From positions 1-12,922 of the forward strand of contig CAIUGQ010000031.1 in the NCBI GenBank assembly GCA_903898725.1: DNA of 12,922 bases, written 5' to 3'. The translations under genes and the position numbers were made by a program. This stretch comes from an uncultured Burkholderiales bacterium. Its GTDB lineage: Bacteria > Pseudomonadota > Gammaproteobacteria > Burkholderiales > Burkholderiaceae_E. Below are positions 1 to 7,460 of this stretch, in pieces (the first letter of the stretch is position 1; every line of letters starts with the position of its first letter). Below the pieces are notes generated by a model, which was given only the letters and a program-made list of their open reading frames with translations, had not been told where the DNA came from and ran no database searches.

Positions 1-125
1 CGGCCGAGCGCGATGCGCGCGGGGGTGAACGCGCGCAGCGCGGTCCAGGCGTCGGGCTCGACGAGCGCCCGCGAGCCGGTCGACGCACCCTCCGGCACCG
101 ACCCGCGCTCCGGATCCGCGCTCAT
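1..125 (-). CDS. eutC: Ethanolamine ammonia-lyase small subunit (EutC), N-terminal fragment cut by the window edge
   Basis: Only the first 41 codons are visible; the rest lies left of base 1. EutC is the light subunit of the adenosylcobalamin-dependent ethanolamine ammonia-lyase, which converts ethanolamine to acetaldehyde and ammonia. The fragment starts MSADPERGSVPEG and reaches LRAFTPARIALGR, matching the conserved EutC segment in which an LxxFTxARIALGR-type sequence opens the folded domain after a variable N-terminal arm. The start is an ATG at 125-123 whose ATGA overlaps the eutB stop (TGA, 124-122). A GGAGG motif lies 7 bases upstream (complement of 133-137), inside the eutB 3' end, so translation is probably coupled. 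Identification rests on this motif plus position directly after eutB, the standard eutBC order. Completeness cannot be judged from this window. Confidence 0.88.
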   Translation of the reverse strand, partial: MSADPERGSVPEGASTGSRALVEPDAWTALRAFTPARIALG

Positions 126-1519
126 GCGCCGGCCTCCATCGCCCGCGCCATCCCCAGCAGGGCCGGTCCGCGCTGCGCGCCGCCGAGCAGCCGCCCGTCC
201 GCGTCGGCGATGCCCATGCGCTCCAGCCAGGCCTCGAACTCCGGCGCACGCTTGAGGCCCAGCGCCTCGCGCAGGTACAGCGCGTCGTGGAAGGAGGTGC
301 TCTGGTAGTTGAGCATCACGTCGTCGGCACCGGGCACGCCCATGATGAAGTTCACGCCGGCCACGCCGAGCAGCGTCAGCAGCGTGTCCATGTCGTCCTG
401 GTCGGCCTCGGCATGGTTGGTGTAGCAGACGTCGCAGCCCATCGGCACGCCGAGCAGCTTGCCGCAGAAGTGGTCCTCGAGGCCGGCGCGCACGATCTGC
501 TTGCCGTCGTAGAGATACTCCGGGCCGATGAAGCCGACCACGGTGTTGACCAGCAGCGGCGCATAGCGGCGCGCGACCGCGTAGGTGCGCGCCTCGATGG
601 TCTGCTGGTCGACACCATGGTGGGCGTTGGCCGACAGCGCGCTGCCCTGGCCGGTCTCGAAGTACATCGCGTTCGAGCCCACGGTGCCGCGCCCGAGCGA
701 GGCCACGGCCGCCGCCGCCTCGTCGAGCAGCGCCAGCGAGATGCCGAAGGATTCGTTGGTCTTCTGCGTGCCGCCGATCGACTGGAACACCAGGTCGAGC
801 GGCGCGCCCGCCTCGATCGCGCGGATCGACTGCGTCACATGGGTCAGCACGCAGGTCTGCGTCGGGATCGCGAAGCGCTCGCGGATCGCGTCGAGCACCT
901 TGAGCAGCTCGACGATGTTCGCGAGGTTGTCGCCCGCGGGGTTGATGCCGATGACCGCGTCGCCGCAGCCGTACATCAGGCCGTCGATCGTCGAGGCCAC
1001 GATGCCGCGCGGATCGTCGGTGCCGTGGTTCGGCTGCAGCCGCACGGAGAGCCGGCCCGGCAGGCCGATCGTCGTGCGGAACGCGCTCACCACGCGTCGC
1101 TTGCGGGCGACGAGCACCAGGTCCTGGTTGCGCATCAGCTTGCTGACCGCGGCGACCATCTCCGGCGTCAGCCCCCAGGCGAGCCGCTCGAGCGCCGCGC
1201 CATCGGCCGCCTCCGACAGCAGCCAGTCTCGGAACGCGCCAACCGTCAGGTGCGCGACCGGTTCGAACGCCGCCGCATCGTGCTGCGACAGGATCAGCCG
1301 CGAGACCTCGTCGTCCTCGGCCGGCACCGCGGGGTCGGTGAGGAGGCTGCGCAGCGGCACGTCGGCGAGGACCATGCGTGCCGCCACGCGCTCCTCCTCG
1401 TCGGCGGCCGCCACGCCCGCGAGCAGATCGCCCGAGCGTGCGGGGCTCGCGCGAGCCAGCACCGTGCGCAGGTCGTCGAAGCGGTGGCGCCGCGCGCCGA
1501 TCGTCTGATGGAAGGCCAT
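122..1519 (-). CDS. eutB: Ethanolamine ammonia-lyase large subunit (EutB)
   Basis: This is the heavy, catalytic TIM-barrel subunit of the B12-dependent ethanolamine ammonia-lyase (EC 4.3.1.7), which gives acetaldehyde plus ammonia in the cytoplasm. With the ATG at 1519 it is 465 residues, close to E. coli EutB (453), and aligns nearly without gaps. Residues known to contact substrate in enterobacterial EutB are kept: R160 and Q162 in SVRLQPN, N193 in GINPAGDN, E288 in FETGQGSALSA and D363 in MGCDVCYTNHAEADQ. An upstream in-frame TTG at 1585 would add 22 residues, but these lack family counterparts and that codon lies upstream of a possible -10 box (1561-1566). The Shine-Dalgarno at 1519 is weak. 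The stop overlaps eutC. No microcompartment or reactivase genes are visible, consistent with the short eutBC-type nitrogen-scavenging system. Confidence 0.96.
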   Translation of the reverse strand: MAFHQTIGARRHRFDDLRTVLARASPARSGDLLAGVAAADEEERVAARMVLADVPLRSLLTDPAVPAEDDEVSRLILSQHDAAAFEPVAHLTVGAFRDWLLSEAADGAALERLAWGLTPEMVAAVSKLMRNQDLVLVARKRRVVSAFRTTIGLPGRLSVRLQPNHGTDDPRGIVASTIDGLMYGCGDAVIGINPAGDNLANIVELLKVLDAIRERFAIPTQTCVLTHVTQSIRAIEAGAPLDLVFQSIGGTQKTNESFGISLALLDEAAAAVASLGRGTVGSNAMYFETGQGSALSANAHHGVDQQTIEARTYAVARRYAPLLVNTVVGFIGPEYLYDGKQIVRAGLEDHFCGKLLGVPMGCDVCYTNHAEADQDDMDTLLTLLGVAGVNFIMGVPGADDVMLNYQSTSFHDALYLREALGLKRAPEFEAWLERMGIADADGRLLGGAQRGPALLGMARAMEAGA

Positions 1520-1560
1520 CCACGCCAGCCCGGGGTCGGGCTCAGAAGGGAGTGCGGTCG

Positions 1561-1566
1561 ATTCTA
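1561..1566 (-). promoter_or_regulatory. Possible -10 box for eutBC
   Basis: On the minus strand this reads TAGAAT, a five-of-six match to the sigma-70 -10 consensus. It would start transcription about 35 bases before the eutB ATG at 1519. No convincing -35 is seen at 16-18 bp spacing, so an activator would be expected if the site is real. It lies just downstream of a short inverted repeat (TGCCC-TCTC-GGGCA, 1571-1584), where a regulator could sit. This is a weak, pattern-only call. Confidence 0.3.
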
Positions 1567-1604
1567 TCCGTGCCCTCTCGGGCAAAGGGGGTATGCCCCG
1601 CTTC

Positions 1605-1621
1605 TGCGCCGCGCGGGTGCC
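1605..1621. promoter_or_regulatory. NtrC-like dyad, distal site
   Basis: TGCGCC-N5-GGTGCC matches the NtrC (GlnG) enhancer consensus TGCACC-N5-GGTGCA at five of six bases in each half. It lies about 131 bp before the start predicted from the sigma-54 element at 1717-1733, a normal enhancer distance. Its centre is 64 bp, about six helical turns, from the second dyad at 1669-1685, so both would face the same side of the DNA. It is also upstream of eutB and could serve both directions. In such GC-rich DNA a single match could be chance; the paired spacing is what raises it. Confidence 0.45.
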
Positions 1622-1668
1622 GCATGCCCTGCTTCGTGCCCGATGTCACGCAGGGGCGTAGGGTCATC

Positions 1669-1685
1669 CGCACCCCGCTGGTGCC
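1669..1685. promoter_or_regulatory. NtrC-like dyad, proximal site
   Basis: CGCACC-N5-GGTGCC contains a perfect GCACC/GGTGC inverted repeat with the five-base spacer typical of NtrC sites. Its centre, near 1677, is about 67 bp upstream of the start predicted from the sigma-54 element. Together with the site at 1605-1621 it would form a two-dimer enhancer suitable for activating the transporter operon when nitrogen is limiting. This is inferred from pattern only. Confidence 0.5.
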
Positions 1686-1716
1686 GGACCGGCGGCGGGC
1701 GTCGGCGAGACCGCGC

Positions 1717-1733
1717 TCGGCACGGTCCTTGCG
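1717..1733 (+). promoter_or_regulatory. Sigma-54 (RpoN) -24/-12 promoter of the transporter operon
   Basis: TCGGCACGGTCCTTGCG matches the sigma-54 consensus YTGGCACGRNNNTTGCW at all defined positions except the T before GG and the final W. The required GG (1719-1720) and GC (1731-1732) are exactly 10 bases apart. Transcription would begin about 12 bases after the GC, near 1744, leaving a leader of roughly 60 bases before the ATG at 1806. That start point excludes the in-frame ATG at 1740. Sigma-54 promoters need an enhancer-binding activator; the two NtrC-like dyads upstream are candidates. Confidence 0.65.
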
Positions 1734-1805
1734 TGGAGCATGGCGAAGCAGCGAGGCACGACCTTCGCCGCACCTCTCCCCTCCAACGATCGGCCCTCAA
1801 CGACC

Positions 1806-3437
1806 ATGCACGACCTCGAACTCAAGCAGCAGCTCGCCGAACGGCTCGCGCTCGACCTCGGACGACGGGACTTCCTGCGCGGCGGTGCCGCGATGGGCGC
1901 GGCGGCACTCGCCGCCGGCACGTTCACCGGCGAGGCGCTCGCCCAGCCCAAGCGTGGCGGCACGATCAAGTGGGCGCACATCGTCGCCCCGGACACGCTC
2001 GATCCGCACTTCACCGGCTCGCTCGGTGCGATCAAGATCCACAACAACATCTACAACGGCCTGCTGAAGGTCAGCTACGAGGGCGGCAAGGTCTCGTTCG
2101 TCCCCGACCTCGCCGAGAAGTGGCAGATGGTCGACGACAAGACCCACGTGTTCACGCTGCGTCCGGGGGTCAAGTTCCACAACGGCGACGTCTGCGACGC
2201 CGCGGCCGTGAAGTGGAGCGTCGAGCGCGTCAAGGATCCGGCGGTCGCGTCGCCGCACTCGTGGATGGTGGCCGACCTCGCCGGCATCGACGTCGTCGAT
2301 CCGCTCACGGTGCGCATCCGCTACGCCAAGCCCTTCGCGTTCTTCCCGGTCGCGATGACCGGCGCCACCGGTCGCGCCGGCACCATCGTCAGCCGCAGCG
2401 CGGTCGAGAAGTTCGGCAAGGACTTCGGCCGCAACCCGGTGGGCACGGGGCCGTTCCGGTTCGTGCAGTGGAAAGAGAACGAGATGATCGAGCTCGAGCG
2501 CAATCCGGACTATTTCGAGAAGGGCCTGCCCTACCTCGACAAGATCCAGATCGTGCTGATCAAGGAGCCGACCTCGGCCGTGGCCGCGGTGCTGTCCGGC
2601 CAGGTCGACGGCATGGATGCCTGCCCCTTCCAGTTCATGTCGCAGCTTCGCGCGAACAAGAACCTCAACATCTACGGCGACGTCGAGGGCAACTACGCGT
2701 TCCTCGGGATGAACATGAAGCGCGGCCCCTTCGCCGACGACCCGAACCTGCGGCTGGCGGTGGCCTTCGCCATCGACCGCGCGACGATCGTCAAGCAGGG
2801 CTACTTCGGCGACGCGATCGCCGCGTATTCGCCGATCTCCCCGCCGATGACCGGCTTCTACGACCCGAACATCGCCAAGAGCGGCCGCGGCCAGTTCTTC
2901 GACCTGAAGAAGGCGCAGGAGTACCGCGCCAAGGCCAAGACGAAGGGCGACATCGAGGTCACCTACATCGCCACCGAGTCGTTCACCTCGAACGGCGGCA
3001 GCGGCAGCCGCAACGCCCAGCTCATCATTCCGATGCTCGCGAAGATCGGCATCAAGGTGAAGCTCGAGCTGATGGACCGCGCGATCCTCACCAAGCGGCG
3101 CAACGCGGGCGAGTTCGACCTGTACGACGAAGCCTGGCAGGCCGACCTCGACCCGGACGAGACCATCCGTCCGGAGTGGGTCACCGGCAAGCCCTGGAAC
3201 TACGTCGGCTACTCGAACCCCGAGTTCGACAAGCTGATCAACGAGGCCTCCGAGATCGTCGACCGCGACAAGCGCAAGAAGCTCTACTACGCGGCCGAGG
3301 ACATCATGATGCAGAAGGACGCCCCGATCGCGATCCTCGCGCACACCAAGGTCTACAAGATCTTCAACAAGCGCGTCGAGGGCTTCAAGTACGTGCCGGT
3401 CGACCTGATGAACATGCATTCGGTCAGCCTCAAGTGA
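1806..3437 (+). CDS. Tat-exported ABC transporter substrate-binding protein (SBP_bac_5, peptide/nickel type)
   Basis: A periplasmic binding protein that captures a solute, probably a peptide or peptide-like compound, for the importer encoded downstream. It has 543 residues, within the DppA/OppA/GsiB range. A twin-arginine signal is clear: R20-R21 in GRRDFLRGG, an Ala/Gly-rich hydrophobic stretch, and a likely cut after ALA46 before QPKRGG. No lipobox is seen. The mature part has family hallmarks: DTLDPH, PDLAEKW near residues 100-106, LRPGVKFHNGD, NPVGTGPFRF, and a late LRLAVAFAIDR segment. The ATG at 1806 is chosen because it gives a normal Tat n-region and lies downstream of the predicted sigma-54 start; an ATG at 1740 would put RR at position 42. 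No strong Shine-Dalgarno is visible. The permease follows after 28 bp. The ligand cannot be read from sequence. Confidence 0.93.
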   Translation: MHDLELKQQLAERLALDLGRRDFLRGGAAMGAAALAAGTFTGEALAQPKRGGTIKWAHIVAPDTLDPHFTGSLGAIKIHNNIYNGLLKVSYEGGKVSFVPDLAEKWQMVDDKTHVFTLRPGVKFHNGDVCDAAAVKWSVERVKDPAVASPHSWMVADLAGIDVVDPLTVRIRYAKPFAFFPVAMTGATGRAGTIVSRSAVEKFGKDFGRNPVGTGPFRFVQWKENEMIELERNPDYFEKGLPYLDKIQIVLIKEPTSAVAAVLSGQVDGMDACPFQFMSQLRANKNLNIYGDVEGNYAFLGMNMKRGPFADDPNLRLAVAFAIDRATIVKQGYFGDAIAAYSPISPPMTGFYDPNIAKSGRGQFFDLKKAQEYRAKAKTKGDIEVTYIATESFTSNGGSGSRNAQLIIPMLAKIGIKVKLELMDRAILTKRRNAGEFDLYDEAWQADLDPDETIRPEWVTGKPWNYVGYSNPEFDKLINEASEIVDRDKRKKLYYAAEDIMMQKDAPIAILAHTKVYKIFNKRVEGFKYVPVDLMNMHSVSLK

Positions 3438-3465
3438 TCGGCTGACACGGTCCGGTCCCCGCACG

Positions 3466-4413
3466 ATGTTCCGTTCGGCCGCAGGCAAGGGCCTGCAGAC
3501 GCTGCTCGTGCTGCTGATCGTCTCGATCGCGAGCTTCTGGTTCCTGAAGCTCGCGCCGGGCGATCCGGTCACGCTGCTGCTCGGCTCCGAGTACTCGCCG
3601 CAGGCGCACGCGCGCCTGACGCGCGAGCTCGGGCTCGATCAGCCGGTGTGGACGCAGTACGGGCTGTGGCTGTCGCGCTTCGTGCAGGGCGACTGGGGCA
3701 AGTCGTTCATCACCCGCGACGACATCTTCACGCAGGCGGTGTTCCAGGCACTGCCGGTGACGCTGTCGCTCGCGGCGCTGTCGCTCGCGCTCGCGCTGCT
3801 GGTGGGCGTGCCCGCGGGCGTGCTCGCCGCGCTGCGCAAGGGCCGCTGGCCCGACTACCTGGTGTCCTCGCTGTCGGTGCTGGGCTCGGCGTTCCCGAGC
3901 TTCTACCTCGGCATCGTGCTGATCTGGGTGTTCGGCGTGGCGCTCGGCTGGTTCCCGACCATGGGCTTCGTGCGGCCCTGGGAGGACCTGGTCGGCGGCC
4001 TGCATCACCTGGCGCTGCCGGCGATCACGCTGGCCTGCTACTACACCGGGCTGATCGCCATCACAACGCGCGCCAGCCTCATCGAGGTGATGAACCAGCC
4101 GTTCATCAAGGCGGTGCGCGCCCGCGGCGAGCCGATGTCGCGCGTCGTCGGCGTGCATGCGATGCGCAACGTGCTGATGCCGCTGGTCACCGTGATCGGC
4201 CTGCAGCTCGGTGGCCTGCTGCGGGGCGCGGTGATGACCGAGGTGGTCTTCGCGGTGCCGGGGCTGGGCTCGATGATCACCACCGCCGTGCTCAACCGCG
4301 AATACGGCGTCGTGCAGGCCGGCATCATGCTCACCGCGCTCTTCTTCGTGCTGGTCAACCTGCTGGTCGACCAGCTCTACACGCTGCTCGACCCGAGGCT
4401 GCGACGCCGATGA
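3466..4413 (+). CDS. ABC transporter permease, DppB/OppB/GsiC type
   Basis: First inner-membrane channel subunit of the importer, 315 residues, the usual length. A hydrophobic helix at about residues 11-28 is followed by the periplasmic segment typical of DppB, with KLAPGDPV, LTRELGLDQPVWTQYG and the GDWGKS motif (75-80). Further hydrophobic segments lie near 95-122, 134-163, 180-200, 236-258 and 286-306. The cytoplasmic EAA-like coupling loop, which docks on an ATPase, is at about 207-240 (IKAVRARGEPMSRVVGVHAMRN, with G221). The ATG is at 3466, 28 bp after the binding-protein stop; its ribosome site is weak. The TGA stop overlaps the ATG of the next permease. Paralogues in Dpp, Opp, Gsi and nickel systems are too similar to assign substrate. 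Confidence 0.94.
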   Translation: MFRSAAGKGLQTLLVLLIVSIASFWFLKLAPGDPVTLLLGSEYSPQAHARLTRELGLDQPVWTQYGLWLSRFVQGDWGKSFITRDDIFTQAVFQALPVTLSLAALSLALALLVGVPAGVLAALRKGRWPDYLVSSLSVLGSAFPSFYLGIVLIWVFGVALGWFPTMGFVRPWEDLVGGLHHLALPAITLACYYTGLIAITTRASLIEVMNQPFIKAVRARGEPMSRVVGVHAMRNVLMPLVTVIGLQLGGLLRGAVMTEVVFAVPGLGSMITTAVLNREYGVVQAGIMLTALFFVLVNLLVDQLYTLLDPRLRRR

Positions 4414-5381
4414 GCGCCACCCCGACCTCCCTGCCCGGCGGCACGCCCGCGCGCCCCGTGCTGCCTGCCGACGCCGAGGCCTCGGTGCACGATGCGGCCG
4501 CGCTGTTCGCCGCTCCGGGCTCGTCCGCGCCGCCGCCCTCGGGCGCGCTCGCGCGCACCTGGCGCCGGATCCGGCGCGAGCGCTCGGCGGTCATCGGCCT
4601 GTGCATCGTCGGCGCGTTCGCGCTGCTGGCGCTGTTCGCGCCGCTGATCGCGACCCACGACCCCACCGAGCAGAACCTCGAGCACGCGCTGATGCCGCCG
4701 GGCGCCGAGCATTGGCTCGGCACCGACTCGTTCGGCCAGGACATGTACTCGCGGCTGCTGTACGGCGCGCGGCTGGCGCTCGGCATCGGCTTCGCGTCGG
4801 TCGGCCTCGGGCTGGCCGGCGGCATGGTCATCGGCCTGGTGGCCGGGCTCGTCGGCGGCTGGGTCGAGTGGGCGCTGATGCGGCTGGTCGATGCCATCCT
4901 CGCGTTCCCCGAGATCATCCTGGCGATCGCCTTCGTCGCGGTGCTCGGGCTCGGCATCGACAAGGTGATCTACGCGCTCGCGATCTCCTTCGTCGGGCCG
5001 TTCGCGCGGATCGTGCGCTCCGACGTGCTGCAGGTGAAGTCGCGTCCGTTCGTCGAGGCCGCCGGCCTGATGGGCGTGCCGCAGACCGCGCTGATCGTGC
5101 GTCACCTGCTGCCCAACGTGATGCCCTCGCTGCTCGTGCAGGCCGGCATCCGGATCAGCACCGCGATCCTGCTGGAGTCGGGACTGTCGTTCTTCGGCAT
5201 CGGCGTCGTGCCGCCCACGCCCGATTGGGGCCTGATGATCGCCGAGGGGCGTGCCTTCATCACGATGGCGCCGTGGATCTCGGGCGTGCCCGGCATCGCG
5301 CTGGCGGTGCTGCTGGTCGGCCTCACGCTGCTGGGTGACGGCCTGCGCGACGCGTTCTCGCCGCGCTCCGAGGGGCGCTGA
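4410..5381 (+). CDS. ABC transporter permease, DppC/OppC/GsiD type, with a long N-terminal arm
   Basis: Second channel subunit, 323 residues. Membrane helix 1 (about 61-81) is preceded by the usual basic segment WRRIRRERS (51-59). Before that comes an unusually long, Pro/Ala-rich cytoplasmic arm of about 50 residues with no recognisable domain. The family motif HWLGTDSFGQDMYSRLLYGAR spans 101-121. More helices follow near 122-150, 153-181, 186-203, 235-260 and 280-310. The EAA coupling loop is at about 215-240 (VEAAGLMGVPQTALIVRHLLPN). Its ATG overlaps the preceding stop (ATGA at 4410-4413), with GAGG 11 bases upstream. The TGA ends one base before the first ATPase gene. It should heterodimerise with the DppB-like protein. 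Confidence 0.94.
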   Translation: MSATPTSLPGGTPARPVLPADAEASVHDAAALFAAPGSSAPPPSGALARTWRRIRRERSAVIGLCIVGAFALLALFAPLIATHDPTEQNLEHALMPPGAEHWLGTDSFGQDMYSRLLYGARLALGIGFASVGLGLAGGMVIGLVAGLVGGWVEWALMRLVDAILAFPEIILAIAFVAVLGLGIDKVIYALAISFVGPFARIVRSDVLQVKSRPFVEAAGLMGVPQTALIVRHLLPNVMPSLLVQAGIRISTAILLESGLSFFGIGVVPPTPDWGLMIAEGRAFITMAPWISGVPGIALAVLLVGLTLLGDGLRDAFSPRSEGR

Positions 5382-5382
5382 G

Positions 5383-6359
<977 letters not shown>

Positions 6360-6363
<4 letters not shown>

Positions 6364-7460
6364 GCGCCGCGACGGGCGCTCAGCCGCTCTTCTCCGTGCT
6401 GGACGTCGAGAAGGCGTACGAGGTCGGCCGCGCGCCGCCCGCGCGGCGCTTCGCCCGCGGCGAGCCGCGCCTGCTGCATGCGCTCGACGGCGTGCGGCTC
6501 GACGTCGGCGAGGGCGACGCGGTCGCGCTGGTCGGCGAGAGCGGCTCGGGCAAGTCGACGCTGGTGCGTCTGATGCTCGGCCTGGAGGGCGCCACCGAGG
6601 GCCGCCTGCTCTATCGCGGCACCGACCTCGGCACGCTCTCCGGCGAGGCGCGCCGGGCGTTCTCCCGCGAGGTCGCCTACATCTACCAGGATGCGCGCGG
6701 CTCGATGAACCCGCGCATGCGGATCGGCGACGTGCTCGCCGAGCCGATGCGCCTGCACGGCCTGTGCACCGAGGCCGAGGTGCCCGCGCGGGTCGGTGCG
6801 CTGCTCGAGCGCGTCGGCCTGTCGGCGACGATGCGTGACCGGTTCCCGAGCGAGCTGTCGGGCGGGCAGGTGCGGCGCGTCGCGGTGGCGCGCGCCTTGG
6901 CCTCGGAGCCGAAGATCGTGTTCGCCGACGAGTCGGTGGCGGGCCTCGACGTGTCGGTGCAGGCGCAGCTGCTGAACCTGCTGCGCGGCCTGCGCCGCGA
7001 GATGGGCCTGACCCTCGTCTTCATCACCCACGACCTCGGCGTGGCGAGCTACCTGTGCGACCGCATCGCGGTGATGTACCTCGGCCGCGTGGTGGAGGAG
7101 GGGCCGACCGGCGACGTGCTCACGCGACCGCGCCATCCGTACACCCGGGCGCTGATGGACGCCTTCCCGAGCTTCGGCCGGCCGCTGGGCGCGCCGCTGC
7201 GCGGCGAGATCCCCAGCCCCATCGACCTGCCGCGCGGCTGCCGGTTCGCGTCGCGCTGCCCGCAGGCGCAGGACGCCTGCCGGGAAACCGAACCGGTGCT
7301 GGTGGCAGACGGGCCGGGGCGTCGTGTAGCCTGCGCGTTCCCCTTGTCGTCCCCGTCGTCCATGACGTCCATGACGTCCACGATGTCGATGACGCCGGTG
7401 GCGCCGATGACGTCCGTGACGTCGCCGGCGGCCGCCATGCCCCCGGAGCCTGCCCCATGA
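6360..7460 (+). CDS. ABC transporter ATP-binding protein, DppF/OppF type, with a Met-Thr-Ser repeat tail
   Basis: Second nucleotide-binding subunit, 366 residues from the GTG at 6360, which overlaps the preceding TGA; GGAG lies 7 bases upstream. Motifs: Walker A GESGSGKST (59-67), Q110 in IYQDARGSMNP (the RxSxNPR form typical of DppF), signature LSGGQ (166-170), Walker B IVFADES with E191, and H224. Walker B continues ESVAGLD where most relatives have EPTSALD or EALSALD, a mild deviation. The C-terminal extension has four cysteines, C294, C300, C307 and C325, the same possible iron-sulfur motif as its partner. Family homology ends near residue 328; residues 334-353 are a repeat tail (SMTSMTSTMSMTP) followed by PAAAMPPEPAP. 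The stop overlaps the ATG of the Ntn-hydrolase gene. Confidence 0.94.
7362..7424 (+). repeat. Imperfect 9-bp tandem repeat (ATGACGTCC) inside the 3' end of the DppF-like gene
   Basis: Two exact copies of ATGACGTCC lie back to back at 7362-7379. Degenerate continuations ATGTCG and ATGACG follow at 7383-7394, then another ATGACGTCC at 7407-7415 and a GTGACGTCG variant at 7416-7424. The unit is a multiple of three, so it encodes repeating Met-Thr-Ser and copy changes would not break the reading frame. It lies past the conserved ATPase domain and about 35 bases before the next start codon. Confidence 0.8.

Noticed and set aside
1520..1585. Upstream TTG start for eutB
   Set aside because: The extra 22 residues have no counterpart in EutB, and the codon lies upstream of the best -10 candidate.
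1605..1622. Second sigma-54 element on the minus strand for eutB
   Set aside because: GG and GC are 10 bases apart, but TTGC is replaced by CGGC and the sequence coincides with the NtrC-like dyad, so it is not convincing.
1740..1805. Upstream ATG start for the binding protein
   Set aside because: It would push the twin arginine to position 42 and lies upstream of the start point predicted from the sigma-54 element. The GGAG nearby is too close (one base) to act as its ribosome site.
287..3445. Very long plus-strand open frame of about 1050 codons across eutB, the control region and the binding-protein gene
   Set aside because: Its translation is Arg/Ala/His-rich with no family features; it is the antisense or out-of-frame shadow expected in high-GC DNA, and two well-identified genes explain the region.
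1797..3572. Minus-strand open frame of about 590 codons opposite the binding-protein gene
   Set aside because: The composition (Val, Arg, His, Asp, Leu repeats) is that of an antisense shadow, and the opposite strand has a full SBP_bac_5 protein with signal peptide.
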